Shown: positions 1 to 13,029 of the stretch, piece by piece
How positions within the stretch are numbered: the first letter of the stretch is position 1
How the letters are laid out: each line of letters starts with the position of its first letter
The notes under the pieces: generated by a model
Databases searched by the model: none
What the model was told of the DNA's origin: nothing
Seen by the model: the letters and a program-made list of their open reading frames with translations, nothing else
From: Atopsyche davidsoni
Taxonomy: Eukaryota; Arthropoda; Insecta; Trichoptera; Hydrobiosidae
Length of the DNA stretch: 64,000 nt
Direction of reading: 5' to 3'
Assembly (NCBI GenBank): GCA_022113835.1
Contig: JAILWY010000011.1
Coordinates: 7,870,501-7,934,500 of the forward strand
Program-made: the position numbers and the translations under genes

Positions 1-833
1 TTTAATTTTATTCGGGACTTAGATAATTTGATATTTTAAAAGTGGAATCATGAGATTTCTTTTTACCAAGAAATGAATTACAAGCATTCTATAAGAATTA
101 AATGCGTAATTAGAGTTACATAATTATTCTTTATTCAAAATTAGAAACTATTTAAAAATAATAGCTATAAAAATTCCATTTTTAAAAAGATGGGCTACTG
201 GAAGTCTTCATTGAAGACACACAGACCGAGTCTGACATTGGTTGATCGAAAAATTAAATTAGCGCTTCGATAGAAAATATTATATATTAATACAATTTAA
301 CACAATTTTTAATAAATACATAAATGCCACTATTAAAAAAATACTCTTTAAATTAAAGTATTTGTACATCTTAGTGTGTACGTCTTATCTTTAAAACATC
401 CAAACTGAAAACACAAAATAAATTTCATCACGAAAAAACTATCCATCGTCCAAAAGTTTAGATTTAAAAGTTCCCTTTAAATCTAATCTTACGAGCGCCC
501 CTGGCAAGTGTCCCTTTACCAACACCTCCCTACGCCGCTGCCTAAACAAGTACTCGGTGGCTTATTGTGTTCGCGAGAAGATATACTTTAATTTATACGG
601 TTTTTTTTTTAAATGATACGTTATTACAATCTGTACAATGCCAACATTGAAAGGGTTATTAGCCGGTGGTAGGCTTATTGGTGATAAGGTATCTCCTCTG
701 TGAACTTAAAAAATAAATCACAATACTTTTATGTCCTGGCGTCCAATGACGATCCTTGGCTTACATCTGAGATCCACCATTTCGAGGTGAGCCACGTCAC
801 GGAGAACCACTCGCGTTATACTTTGAACCTTTC
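1..833. other. A+T-rich DNA, no gene
   Basis: No gene or known repeat was recognised. A small G+C-richer patch lies at 490-570. Confidence 0.6.
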
Positions 834-867
834 GACGTTTCGGTCCCGCTGGTGGATTCATCTTCAG
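834..867 (-). ncRNA. Hammerhead-like motif, ACGT type
   Basis: The - strand reads CTGAAGA, then a 19-base arm region, then GAAACGTC. The boxes match a hammerhead core (CTGANGA, GAAA, cleavage after TC). The four bases ACGT are palindromic, so stem III could form only between two copies. Stem II is weak here, with only three clear pairs. Confidence 0.4.
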
Positions 868-2757
868 AGATTCAAAATATACACAATACAACAGCACACC
901 TTGAAGAGTTACGGGTTGTACTGATCGCACGCCACTGCTCTGGATGAATGGACGTTTTGGACCCATTATTTTATAATGGGATGGTTGAAAATAAGTATGA
1001 GTCACATATATCATAGCAAGAGGCAATAATAATTGAAGATATGATTTCTTAGGGAGAAATTGGCACAACGCGCCACGAAGTTGGCACGCGCCGCCCCTGG
1101 GAGCAGAAGCTTTTCATTTCTCACAGGAGATTAATTGGTTATTTTAACACGTGAATTTAAACAGTTTTATTTTATTTAATAGGTGAATTTCCCATGACTC
1201 AGTAGTATACATATACATATATAAATTTATATATAAACACACACTACATATATAAACTTATAACGAAAATAAAGAAATACACGTACGCTAGTCCTAAAAA
1301 CTATTGTAAATTTATTGAAAGAATGAATAAGGAATTTTGTAATTGAATTTTATTTTATATACACAAATCAGTGACGTGCAGTGAATCCGAGATCACGGCA
1401 AGCAGTTTGTAAATTAAAAACAAGTGGGGCTTAGAAATAACGCTATAGTAAAAAGTATATGAGTATAATATTATGAGGTTTTTCTAATTAAAAAAAATGT
1501 ACAAAAACGCTTAAATATGTAATTATAAATATATTTCAGCAATGCTTTGTGACATGCATTCACATAAATTTTTGGTTAAATCAGACCGATATAGGAAAAA
1601 ACAGAATTTATTTTCTTTTATAAATTTCTGTTTTCGTTTTGGTTACGACATACTTATTGAATTAATTGATTTTAAATTTAATTTATCTCCTTCTTGTTCG
1701 TGAGAGAAATATTTTCTTGCTTGTATTATATCAAATAATATTCATATTGAAATCGTGCATGCCGGGGTTTAGAAAAAAAAAATTAATGGTCACCTTAGTG
1801 ATTTAGATAAATGTGGGTTGGGACAGTCCCAGATCGCTTTCTGTCGATAGATTAGTTTCGTCTTCAAAGGAAATTGGGAATATTTATAGCACTTGTTATT
1901 AAAGCCACTGCGCCACGTCCTGTGTTCTGGAAACTTCTGAATATCCTATTTATGTTTTACATCGCCATAATAAATACAAGCAGCGAAAAATAATCCGCGC
2001 TTAATCTGAAAAGTCACTCGATCTCTGCCTTCGAGGCGAAGCAATTTTAATATCAAGAAATTTTTTTTTTTTTTTAATATATACTATACACTATACTCAT
2101 TTTGAACTATTTATATTAAATAATAATAAAAATATTTTTGATAATTCACACGTCGATTTCGAGCGTCACATCGATGTGACACAAATCCAAGAGTCGTCAC
2201 TTATTGTCAAAATTAATATAATTGCATATGAGATAAGATCAGCAATCGTTTAGTCATTTGAATAGTATTTGATTTAATATGGATTACTACAAATTAATTT
2301 GCTAAAAATAGGCATCGGTTGAGTATTGTTGCAATGATAACAAATCTGCTCTTATTTACATTAAAAAAATTATTTAAAAACTAATATATTTTGTATATGT
2401 ACTCATCCCGTATTATAAATTTGACACAAATTAATTGATTTTCATTATAATTTTTCAAACCCCTGGAAGACCAAATTTAAAAAAAAAAAATCAACAAGAA
2501 TAAACTTTATCTTTACAAGATATATATATTTTTATAAAAAAAATATATTTGTTTTGCTAAAAAATAATTTAATTAGATAGGTTAAAATATTAAGCGCGTT
2601 GAAGAAATACCATAGCAAGATCGCAACAACAACTAATATATAAAAATATTTTATGTTCATTTAAAATTCGTTTGCGTTGATATACCATGTTTATTATAGT
2701 GTCTATTTTTTTTTCTAGCCGTTATGGGTCAACACACTTTATGGCTGTTTATTGAAT
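868..2757. other. A+T-rich DNA, no gene
   Basis: CAGTGACGTGCAGTGAATCC at 1371 resembles CAGTGGCGTGC ends at 26632 and 29878. A possible dead hammerhead-like remnant (TTTGAAGACGAAACTAATC, - strand) lies at 1845-1875. Nothing else was seen. Confidence 0.55.
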
Positions 2758-2808
2758 AACACTGGCAACACCGGCAACACTGGCAACACCGGCGACACTG
2801 GCAACACC
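2758..2808 (+). repeat. Short tandem repeat, 9-bp unit GGCAACACY
   Basis: About five and a half units with one A-to-G change, at the left edge of a G+C-rich patch (2750-2900). The frame reads repeated Gly-Asn-Thr but is only 64 codons long. Confidence 0.75.
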
Positions 2809-3003
2809 GAGCCACGTGCGCCCCTGGCGCCCGTCCAGAGCTCTCCTGCGAATATCTGCACTACGCACCTAATAATAGCGGCCCGCCACACTCGAGCTTC
2901 ACATTATAAGAAAATCTCATTCCATCCAATGTCAACTTATAACTGAGGTCGCCTGAATGAGAGTTCGAGTGATCATACAGTTAGAAAATACATAATACAT
3001 TTG

Positions 3004-3138
3004 TGATTTTTCCGCGTGTTTAATTTTAATGGTGACCGGTTTCGCCGGCCGTCCACCAATACATGTAAACACGCGGAAAAATCGCAAAAGTATTAAAATG
3101 TTATTCCACCAAGTACTCTGTCAAAAATATTGATTATA
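3004..3138 (-). repeat. ACCGGT-type motif remnant inside a hairpin, with 45-bp repeat
   Basis: GAAACCGGTC is present on the - strand (3034-3043) but the core box is gone. It sits in the loop of a long inverted repeat: TGATTTTTCCGCGTGTTTA at 3004-3022 and its near inverse GTAAACACGCGGAAAAATC at 3065-3083. The dispersed 45-bp repeat follows at 3095-3138. Confidence 0.5.
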
Positions 3139-3928
3139 TAAATACACACGAAAACACACATACACACACACACATATATATATTTATTATTTTTCTCATT
3201 TCCACAAACAAACAAAATCCGTATCCAGTCACTTGGCTATTATGTTTAGTTATTAAAATATAAAGTATGTATTACAAATCAAGCTTTATTGTAATGCAAA
3301 ATCACATTAACCATTAATTGCCTGAGGTTGGTTACCCAATCGTTAATGCGACAAGTCGTTTAAATAGCTACCGACAAATAATGCAAGCAATTGGACGCTA
3401 ATGTGTTAAAAGCTTCCGGATATTAGCGGTCGCTATTTTAAACAGCATTCAATATACAGGATGATTCCAAACTTGTCACCGGTTTTTCATCCTGCCACTA
3501 TAATCATAATATTCCCAAATTACCCTTGGGAAAATAATTTATGTATATTGTGCATAGTTTCAACACGCACCGCTAATCGCTGAGAAGGAACTGCGAGGTC
3601 GTGACTTCGTCGTGTTGACATACGATGTTTTTTTAAATATAATATATCAAAAGAAAGTACTGGTTCGAAAAGTAGTTGATGAGTTCAGAATCATCCTGTA
3701 TTACTTACGAATTGTAAAACAGTTGCCCAACAAGGAAATAAATAAAATGAAATGTAATCGAAAATTAATTGAATCATCAATTAATTAATGTTTTTGGCTT
3801 TCAATGTAAACTCGTATATTTATATTTTTTATGCATAACTAAAACACGAATTTTAACCGTTATATGCACGTATGTACCGAAATAAATGTATGTGTATAAT
3901 ATTTTTTTGCAAGTACAAATATTACAAG

Positions 3929-4012
3929 CGTGGCTCTGCCCTTACAGCTGAAGCAATTGGGCTCTAAAATCGAGTATTTTTCTCGTCGTTTCACGCGTGA
4001 ATCAATTGACTA
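3929..4012 (+). repeat. SINE fragment, TTTCTCGTCGTTTC core
   Basis: It contains CGAGTATTTTTCTCGTCGTT and TCACGCGTGAATCAATTGAC. The conserved core is present; the tRNA-like head is not clear. Confidence 0.5.
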
Positions 4013-4324
4013 AAAAACCCATTGTAAATGCTGTATACTTACACCAGGTCGATTTGAGTTCGGATTGATGAAATACTGAGTGCGTTGTATGGGGGAGGTT
4101 TACGTTTGGGCCGAGTTGGGAAAGCGGGGCCAAGAAATTTTCCATCAATTACTCCAAGAGTGACAAGTGAACGAAGCTTGAAGATACGAAGACGAGAGCT
4201 CGGGTGGAAGTAAACATCCTGCGGCGAGCCCGGCCAACTGGGTCGCCACCGCCAGGACTCCTCCTGTCACTGCCGGGGAGCTGGACCCAGGGTCGGATCA
4301 GTCGACTATTTCGACATCGTCAAC

Positions 4325-4755
4325 CATAGGTTCCCAACGGGAAGGAGGCGGTGGCGGGTCATGGACATTTTGCATTTAATTTTTTTTGATTTGTGCAGTA
4401 GATTTTTCGCAAAAAAAAACGAGAAAATTATCAAAAAAACTCGAACATGCTAACAATGCTGTTTTTTTGGCACAAAACTCGACATCTTCATTGTTACAAA
4501 AAAAATATTATTGCGTTGAGAAATTATGACTGTTATAAAACAACACAAGTTTAGACTTGTTTGTTGACTAAATATGTCGTTAGCGCCATCTATGTGTGAA
4601 AGCCAAAAACATACCTTTTGTTTTTACCCAGGCAGCAATAAACATACAGAAATAAAATTGGTATAATTATAACTGTTATGCGTTGGAATTTTTTTCTTGT
4701 CAAGGGGGGCGTTGAAAGTTTTTTTTTCTTGTCAATAAAAGGTTGGGAGCCTATG
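4325..4755 (+). mobile_element. hAT-type element, CATAGGTTCCCAA family, copy 1
   Basis: It starts CATAGGTTCCCAAC and ends GGTTGGGAGCCTATG. The flanking 8-mers TCGTCAAC (4317-4324) and TCGTAAAC (4756-4763) match at 7 of 8 positions, as expected for an aged hAT target duplication. The 431-bp interior is A+T-rich with no transposase remnant. Two further copies lie at 37074 and 38168. Confidence 0.8.
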
Positions 4756-4809
4756 TCGTAAACCATTAGACCACCCCGCTCTCCCCATTCTGTCCCCTAA
4801 GCGTTTGTT

Positions 4810-5022
4810 ATGGAGCAGTGGACTTGGAATGATTGTGAAGGGATGCGCTCTGGAAGTATCTTGTAGAGATGAGGGACTCCTGCTGCAGAAATGGTATCAG
4901 ATATAAACGCCAGAGCTTTCTAAGTAAATTATTCTAAAACTGTGGAGTAATATAGAAGGACCGTGAACACTGATTCAGCATAAATATGCCTCTTCCGAGG
5001 AGAAGCACCCGAAGAACAAAAA
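4810..5022 (+). repeat. Non-coding body-type repeat with non-LTR 3' tail
   Basis: It has the shared body GGAGCAGTGGACTTGGAATG, GATGCGCTCTGGA, CTGCTGCAGAA and AAACGCCAGAGCTTT, followed by the tail CCTCTTCCGAGGAGAAGCAC and CCGAAGAAC. At least six more body-type copies occur in the window. The body has stops in all frames; only the last 45 bases resemble the coding-type LINE copies. Confidence 0.6.
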
Positions 5023-5597
5023 AGATTAGTCATTGAGTAGTTTTTATATCGTAAAAAATCAGTCTTAATGCTTGTGTGCTTTTAATAAAGATTGGTATTT
5101 CAATTTCTGGTAAAGTATTTTTATATATTTTTTTTATATATATTCTATATTAAATCAATTATACAATTTGGTTTTAGGTAGTGTTATTTCAGATTAATTA
5201 TTAATATCACACTGATATGGGCTTTTGACATGGTAAAGTATTAATTACCTTTGGATCCGTGCTTTTCATTCGTTGTATATAATAATATGTACCTTTGATA
5301 ATATATGGGATATTATAATATCGTGAAGAATTAATAACTTGTGGTTGATAACAAAAATAATACGATACTTAATATATAAAATACTAAGTGAAGTGTTTTC
5401 GCCAGTGCGAAGCCGCATTTCCGCAAAGTGAAACGACATTGTTCCAAATTCGAAATTAGATTTTTTTCATTCTTTATTTGAAAATTACGTTCTTTTTTCA
5501 AATTCAAATTGCGGGGGGCGGCTCTGGGCGGGAATGCTCGATTTTAGATTTATTTCTGCATCGGGACATCTCGCGCGGGTCACCTCTCGCAGGAGTC

Positions 5598-5989
5598 AAG
5601 TGGCTCTCAAGCTCTTTTGGCCCACGGACCCCTTTTCATAGTCAAAACTTGCCTACGGACCCTGGATGAAAAACTACATAAATTCATATTATAGACTAGT
5701 TGGTGCAAGTATCGACTCTATTAACCTACCTGACTCACCGCGATGCCTGTTATTACTTATATTTTAAGCACCTGTCTATATTTATATTTTACTTAGGACG
5801 TAAAAATCGCTAATCATGTATTCATTGTTATTTATTTTAACTTCCATATTAATAAAAATGTGTCACAATTTTTTAAATATTATATTAAACCTTGCGCGGA
5901 CCCCCTGGCGTTATTCAGGGAGCCCCAAATCGATTTTAACTTTCTAAAGACCCCCTGAATGATCTCAGGGACCACTTTGAGAAGCACCG
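5598..5989. mobile_element. Decayed hAT-like MITE
   Basis: The left end AGTGGCTCTCAAG and the right end, whose reverse complement is CGGTGCTTCTCAAAGTGG, form imperfect inverted repeats of the CAGTGSTTCTCAA type. Both sides continue into runs of GGACCCC-type sequence (5627, 5900 and 5950). No clean 8-bp duplication was found. Confidence 0.45.
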
Positions 5990-6360
5990 AACTAGGCGAA
6001 CAACAATACAATGTGCGTTATTTTCTAGTTATTTTTTTTTTTAATTTGATGGACGTATTTTGCTATTCCGAGCGATTGTCGTCATCATCGGTACACTTCA
6101 TATTCATTCGTATTTATAACTTGAACACGCGGTGTCTGATCCGGCCGCTCAATCGAAGGACGATCATTTTTTTCCGATTTTGCCGAATACAATGCTCAAA
6201 AGCATTTCGTTAGTCAATCAACATTTTCTCAATAGCTGATAATGTGAAAATTATCCCAAACATAGGAACGAGCAACAAAGGAAAGACGGATTTTTAAGAA
6301 CCCGCATAGATGTTCACCATTTTTGACTTGTACCGTAAAAAAAATATCAACGAAAAATTG

Positions 6361-6680
6361 TTAGGAACTAGCAACAAGGATCGGCACGGATATCGGGAAT
6401 TTGACAGTAGGTCGGTTGTCAGTTGCGTTGGGGCGTGTGCAGCGCCTCGTATCGTTCTTTCGAAGCGAAGATAGTGGAATTGTGTTCAGCAAGTGTCGGT
6501 CGAGAGTGCTCTCCGGGTGTTTTGATGGGCGTCGGTAATTTGTTATTCGTATGCAGGCCCCGAGGCATGCGGGCACAAAGGCCCCCGCAGACGGTGTGAC
6601 ACTCCTGCCACAGTCAAGCGTGTGGCGACGAAGATAAATCGGACTCATTAGCGGCAATCACGCAACGTGCGTTTCACCAG
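6361..6680. other. G+C-rich island with a dispersed CGGTTGTCAGTTGCG motif
   Basis: The segment is about half G+C and contains GTCGGTTGTCAGTTGCGTTG then GGGCGTGTGCAG (6411-6444). Inverse or related forms recur at 38050-38083, 38885-38920, 39017-39047 and 57294-57326. A 98-codon frame is open on the - strand but has no recognisable domain. I take it as transposon-derived. Confidence 0.4.
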
Positions 6681-6974
6681 CTTTTCGTTGCGGGCAAATC
6701 GGCGACGGAGATCTGCATATCAGAGAAAGAAAATGATTGTATTGTAATACTATTATGAAGCAGCAGTGCAACTGAGAAAAACGTGGTGTCGTTCCTCAGA
6801 AGAGGTGGGTGACCATCTCGCAGAACAAGTCTTACTGGTTCGGCAGTACTCCCAACTCTTATCTACTGTCGCAAACACTGCATAAACGTTACGATTTCGC
6901 GTTTTGATCCATCTTATTCCTTGGATTTTCTTGGCTACAATAGGCTATATTAAAAAAAAAAAAAAAAACAGGAA

Positions 6975-7238
6975 CTTCAGAACAGAAATCCAGTGAGATG
7001 GTCACCAAAATCTTCTGAGGATAAATAGTGTAGTGGGCCTTCCACACCGCAGCTTTATATTGCTGCTGCCCAATACAATTATTATATAATCTGATACTCC
7101 TTCTGCAGCAGAAGCCCCCCACGTACTTCCAGAGCACATCGTTCCAAGTCCACTACTCCATTACCGATCCTTGACACACGATCAGAGTACAGAACGACAG
7201 CCATGCACAAGCGACAGAATGGAGAGAGCGGGAAGGGT
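6975..7238 (-). repeat. Non-coding body-type repeat with non-LTR 3' tail
   Basis: The - strand reads GCTTGTGCATGGCTGTCGTT, GATCGGTAATGGAGTAGTGG, CTCTGGAAGTACG, CTGCTGCAGAAGGAGTATCA, ATTGGGCAGCAGCAATATAA, then AGATTTTGGTGACCATCTCA. Same order as the copies at 11745, 30363 and 49808. The final GAAGAAG run is lost. Confidence 0.65.
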
Positions 7239-7239
7239 T

Positions 7240-8525
7240 GCTTGTTTTAAATCAATTTTAACGTAAAGGTTTATCGTTTATTGCTTCAGATAATGCAATT
7301 TTATCATTTATGTATAATATGCAAAACGAGGTGCTGCTTAGTGGCCATTCGTGTGCTGTTTACCCTATCCGCGAGGTGTGAACACGCGGCGGGTAAACCT
7401 TCAAGAGAAAACACGTTATGGACAGTTTTAAGCCGTGTTTGCCGTTCTATATATAGCGCTAATAGCTAATATCCCTAATAAAGTAAACCAGAGACAACAC
7501 TATTATCTATTTCAGGACTGAGCCAACAAACAGCGCATCTAGGCTATATTATAAATGCCAGGGGCGGTACGCGAAAGCAGTGTCACTTTTGAATAAATAA
7601 AAAATTATTCTATGCATATATACTAGATTTAATGGAATAAAACATGCATTGAATATTTCAAATTGATTAAAACAAATATCAGTCCTGTTGTATAAAATTA
7701 TCGCAACTTACCTCTGAAAGACATTACTAAGAGATTGTTGGACTTTTAGTAAGCAGAATTAGAACCTGCGATAACCACTGAGGCTGTAGAAATTAAATAA
7801 ATAAATAGTTTGATTATATGTGTATCGAAAACTGTGAGGAGGTTGAAAATAAGCGTACGCAAATAAATATAAAATAATAATAATAATAAAGTTTAGTGAT
7901 TATCATGACTTTGACATTATTTTTATGTTTATATATATATATTTTTTTTATTTCATTGATTTTTTAATCTTCAGGATCTTCAGCAGCGGCCGCCGCAATG
8001 CCAAGTCGTTAGTTGTAATTCCTCTGATGAGAGGGAGGCCTGCGTCAGTGCTTTGGGTCGGGACCCTACGACCTCTCATTACACCCTGATAGGGTCCCGC
8101 AAAAGCTTACGATGGGCAAAATCGAATATTTCGCAAAAAAAATTGGGTATTTAAATGTTAAATAAAAATTTTATTTTACAGATTATTTTCTTGAATAAAA
8201 TCGATTTATCACATGAAAACCACAAAAAAAAAATTTTTTCAACGAAATGGTTAGCAACCTCCTATGAGGATGGATCCATTATGAGTTTGAATATTTCCTT
8301 AAATAATTCATCAGTGCCTATTTTTATTATTATTATTCGAGTAAAATATTTTGTTAGATCGAATAATTCGCATTTTCCATCGCCAGTGTTGTCCCGCTGT
8401 GATAACTGCAGAGCAAGCAAAAGGCTCTATTTCCAGCGGGCGAGTCTATTCCTGGAACGAGGTTAATCTCGGACGCGGGCGGCGCCCCCGGCCACCTCGC
8501 AGCAATCTAAATATAATAGAAAAAA
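7240..8525. other. A+T-rich DNA, no gene
   Basis: A G+C-richer stretch at 7985-8105 and another at 8390-8510 were not identified. The short frames here show no domain. Confidence 0.55.
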
Positions 8526-8730
8526 AGCGTGAAGCTTCCCATTTTGGCCATATTGACAAATAAGTCCAGCATCCTGCAGCTGATTGTCCGAGGAAAAATC
8601 GAAAAAAAAACTCACGCGGATGTCGAGATTGGAAGTGCAGCCGAATTAGCGAGACTGGCCCAAGAGAGATATGCATTCAAAGAAATAGTCCCCAACCTCT
8701 TCTGTGATAGAACTCGAAAAATTAATCATA
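8526..8730 (+). pseudogene. Non-LTR retrotransposon reverse-transcriptase 3' end
   Basis: One frame gives KREASHFGHIDK, and the next frame gives ILQLIVRGKIEKK, then GSAAELARLAQERYAFKEI and VPNLF. These match the final region of the reverse-transcriptase family seen at 27478 (Y.GH, LQLIV.GKIEGK, SAAELFR.A..R). A frameshift lies near 8560. Confidence 0.7.
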
Positions 8731-11700
8731 TGACCCTCACTCAGGCAAGCCACAAAAGAAAAAAAAAAAAAGCAATAAAATTTTCTTTTACGACGTTCGA
8801 CTTTATAAAAACAGCTGCAGTGTCCAGGCAAAAGAGGTATTGGAAGGAGAAAATAATAATGTAAAAATAACCACAGCTCTTAATAAATTGTAACCTTATT
8901 AATGAAGGACAATATAAATGGGCTTTGTAGACGTTTTGCATATTCTAATATTGCGAATGTTTGCAAATAGATTATGAGATGATGCTAATAGATTGGGGCT
9001 GTGTGGGGATTCTAAGTGCAAACATTGATAACATAGAATTATATAGACACGTAGTTAATGGATTGGGATCTCAACGCGTTGTGAAGACTCAATGGATTTT
9101 ATAAATTATTTTTAAAGGTAGCCTTGAGCTTTTTTTTATTACGCACGGAATCACAAATATTTTTTGAAAGCAAAAAAAAAAACGATTTAGAATTTGTAAC
9201 GACATAGTCCTGCTTTCTTTTTAAGTCAATCAAAATCAACAAATCAGGGATAACCACTTATAATTATTGTTACAAAATAATATATTTTATACGTATTAGT
9301 CATATAGAGAATCCCACCTAAACCACTTGTTATAAGCCCCACAACCTGCGTGAATGATTTTTTTTATAATTAATATATATTTTTTTATAAGACTATATAT
9401 CAATGCCCCGCCCTCTTAGGTACGCCACTGGTTTGAATACTTGTCAAAAAAAAATTTTTGTTTCCGCTAACTAAAAAAATGCATAAGGACGCTTGTTTTT
9501 TTTATAAATCTAAAATATCTTTTAATAAAATTACCGACCTTGCGTCTGCAATATATTTTTATTCGATAAAATAATATGATCTCCATAAACAGTGTTTTTA
9601 TTTTATACAAGGCAAGATATAAATCCTTGCTGTGAGTTTAGTTAAGGTTCTTGGACTTACTGACGTACTGAGCTAGCAACTGCATTTGCAATTGCAACAA
9701 TGTTCTTACCGGCTTCTTGGCTGTTCACATTAAAGCCTATCAGAAGGTTTATTCTGCATTAAACGATTGAAACTGCACGTGTAAATTCATATCCACTACA
9801 CGCCGCTGCCTATTATACAAGCCATACATAATTGGTTATAAAACCACGAAGAATCTTCAAGCGATTAAGCCTTATACAAGTAATGAAGTACTTACACGTG
9901 CCAAATGGAATTATACATCGTGAGTCCAGGCGGGACGTCAGACTGTACTTATAAGTATTTTAAGATATCAATGTGATACAGTGTGTCTAAAAACTCAAGA
10001 TATCATTCTCCAAATCAATGAGAAGCAAAAAAATACACGAACATCAACAATACAATACATCTCATCGTGGTTAGTATAAAATAATTTTTATCATCAGAAA
10101 CAAGAGACGTATCACAGTCGCATTATTTTTAGCAGCTTGCTTCTTTGTATTCTCATTTGCGGGTCCTTTTTTGTAAAGTATCATCTGAGCTCGAAAACAT
10201 GAAAGAAAATGAATATTTTTTTCTATTAGAAGCATGAGTTTAGAACCACCGTGTGTAGCGCATATTTTTTCTTGGCTCAGCGGGGCTTAATTTCTCAAAC
10301 TGGTATACTCATTAATGACCCGTGGAAAATTAAGGCACACGTGCCAGAAACGGATTACTCCAAAAAAAAAACATTAGATATATCTTCATTGGCAACATTT
10401 TCACCGAGAGAAGACGTCGGTTTTCATTTTTTTTTTTTAAAGCTTCTAAGTACTTGAGTTTGAGATAAGACGGTCTTTAAAATTAAATCAATATATTAAA
10501 ATCCCAAACTCGATGCTCTATGCCGGGTATGTCGATAAATCCAGGACTTTAATCCAAAAGAGCCTAACCTTAACTGACCTTCACGGAAGGGCTTTGCGTA
10601 TTTTGTGCGAGCTACAAAAAAAAAGTACGATAACTCGATAAGTCGATTCATTGCGTAAAAAAAGGTGGTTTGACGTGCCAAAGTCGCGGCACGCCACTGT
10701 CAACACCCACCGCAGACTATTGCGCCAAAGATGATGATGATTATGATGATGTTGTCCGTCTGCCAAATATATCAAGTTGAATTTAAATAAAATTGTTGAC
10801 TTCGGTGTATTTTATGATTTGGCAGGTAAGATTAGTGCACTTGTAAGAACGACTGTAATTTTTTTTATATTTCTTGCTAAAATGGACGGTTGATTCATTT
10901 ACTTTTTGCATTTAAATTCTTTGAAAAGACTTTTAAATAATTCCTGTAATTTATAAGAAAGTAAAAAAAATAACTTGTAACATAATGTGTTATTCAAAAA
11001 CACCACAATCTTGCCGTATAGACAATCTGTGACAATCTAGTAAATTATAGATTATTTATTATTTTCACCTTTTCTAATCTAATCTAAGTACTTGCAGCTT
11101 TTTTTCGGGGAATTTTTTAAAATTATTATTACACTGCCATATTTATAATTATATCTATATATATATATATTACAAAATAATAAATATTTTTCATTAATTG
11201 ATAAACGTCATTCATCAAGGTTAAATAAAATCTTTAAGATGTTGAAAAATTGGATAAAATTACGACTTTTCATTTTCCCCTTAGAAAACCACGAACACTG
11301 CCACAGCAAGTAGATTTACACATATTTTATATGATAATAAATAGTTTTAATTTTTAATATTTCCAGAGAACGACGAACCTCCAACCGGATGAAAAATAAC
11401 AAGTCGATATAAATTTCCACGCAAAAAGTGTATTTTGGGAAAATGAAATAAAAAAAAAAAACTAGCAGAAAATTTCCTAGGAAAAATGGAAATAGTCATT
11501 TGTCACGGTGACAGGCGAAAATTAAGCTGATTTTTTGCTTGCGATGTCTAATGGACTGTCCGCCGGCGCTTAGCAGCTATCCGACAAGCTGGAAAATGCT
11601 ATTCACAGCAGGAGAATGCGCAAGTCACGCTCACTTCAACAGGACCATGGCTTATTTAGCAGTATTCCACATATCAAAACAATAAAATGATTTTTTGGTG

Positions 11701-11744
11701 TTATGTTATGTATCAAACCCGACCACGTTTATCTTGTTTTGTTC
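8731..11744. other. A+T-rich DNA, no gene
   Basis: I see no gene. Bare TACGCCACTGG- and CACGCCACTG-type words at 9420 and 10688 could be hAT-like ends. The remaining sequence is A/T runs and unique-looking DNA. Confidence 0.55.
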
Positions 11745-12365
11745 TTCTTCATTGGGTGCCTCTCCTCTGAGGAGGTTGGCGACTATCTCACTGAGCATAA
11801 ATTTATACTCAGTGTTCACGGTTTTCTAAGGGAAAAATAGTGTATTGCAGTGGTCCCCAACATTTTTGCACACAAGAGCACATTCTAGAGTGCCGGTCGG
11901 GCGGCGGGCACTATTTATATAATACATATAATGCACAAAACGATATAATTATTTTAGATTTATTTCTCTGTTTAATTACTAAATATTAATTTTTTTCAAA
12001 ACATTTTATTGTAAACTTAAATATTTTTTTATCGACGACGCACAGCGGCGGGCACACGTAAAACAGTCGGCGGGCGCCATGGTGCCCGCGTGCATAGGGT
12101 TGGGGACCACTGGTGTATTGGATCCTTCTACACTGCAGTTTTATATTCAAAATAAATGTCTGCGTATCGCTGCTGCCCAATAGCATTATAATATAATCCT
12201 TTCCCAAAATAGCTCTGGCGTTTAGATTTGATACTCCTTACAATAGCAGGAACCCTCGACAAGGTACCTCAAGAGCACATTCCTCTTCAATCATTGCAAG
12301 TCCACTGCTCCATTACCGATCCTTCACACACGCTCAGGGTACAGAATGACAGTCGTGCATAAGCA
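11745..12365 (-). repeat. Body-type repeat with non-LTR tail, split by a hAT MITE
   Basis: The two parts, 12121-12365 and 11745-11847, form one - strand copy once the MITE (11848-12112) and one duplicated 8-mer are removed. It contains GATCGGTAATGGAGCAGTGG, AACGCCAGAGCTATTTTGGG, GGGCAGCAGCGATACG, GAGGAGAGGCACCC and a final GAAGAAGAA. It is one of the most complete body-type copies and dates the MITE as younger. Confidence 0.75.
11848..12112 (+). mobile_element. hAT MITE with perfect 8-bp target-site duplication
   Basis: The 265-bp element begins CAGTGGTCCCCAAC and ends GTTGGGGACCACTG, giving perfect 14-bp terminal inverted repeats. It is flanked by GTGTATTG on both sides (11840-11847 and 12113-12120), the 8-bp duplication of the hAT superfamily. 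It has no coding capacity. It sits inside an older non-LTR-type repeat on the - strand, so it is the younger insertion. Confidence 0.93.
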
Positions 12366-12371
12366 TTTATA

Positions 12372-12373
<2 letters not shown>

Positions 12374-12448
<75 letters not shown>
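12374..12448. repeat. (TA)n microsatellite
   Basis: An uninterrupted TA run of about 75 bases at the edge of the body-type repeat ending at 12365. Confidence 0.95.
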
Positions 12449-12449
<1 letters not shown>

Positions 12450-13029
12450 GGCATATTTTTTAGACTCAATATCTGAATGATTAATCTGGAATACGAATTC
12501 AGTCCTAAATAGAACACGTACATGCAGAATATAAATTATACAAAAGACTTATGCAGTATGTTGTCTCATAGCCTAGTGACTAACACGCCTAGTGTCCTAG
12601 ATTGATGGCCATCTTGGTGTCCTAGATTCGTGCAATATTATTTTCTATTCAGTTGAAAATATACATTAATTCACGGTAATATATGTGTCCTACAAACTAC
12701 AACTGAACACAGCCGCAACTATCTATGAATGCTTCCAACCTCTCGCTTTTCTGTCGCTGCGTATATTCTTTTTTTTCTCAGGTTATCTGGCGATATAAAT
12801 ATAAAATAATAAATCATATAATATACATGAGATTCCATATCAGTTACACATCTCTTGCCTAGTATTAATATAAATATATTTTCATTGAAAAAAAATCCCG
12901 ACTCGTAACATGAAATTCCCTGTATTTAAAAGGTCTGCTACTAGTTATGAATCACCCTGTAAATACAGATTCTCCGGGTAAAGGGCCTTGAGGTGGGTTT
13001 AAGTTTTAATCCGTCAGGTGTAAGTCGAG

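Noticed and set aside
718..1068. 116-codon open frame on the - strand
   Set aside because: It runs across the hammerhead-like motif at 834-867 and A+T-rich flanks, has no domain, and is better explained by the non-coding motif.
12374..12448. TA run as a possible replication origin or regulatory site
   Set aside because: A plain microsatellite at a repeat edge explains it.
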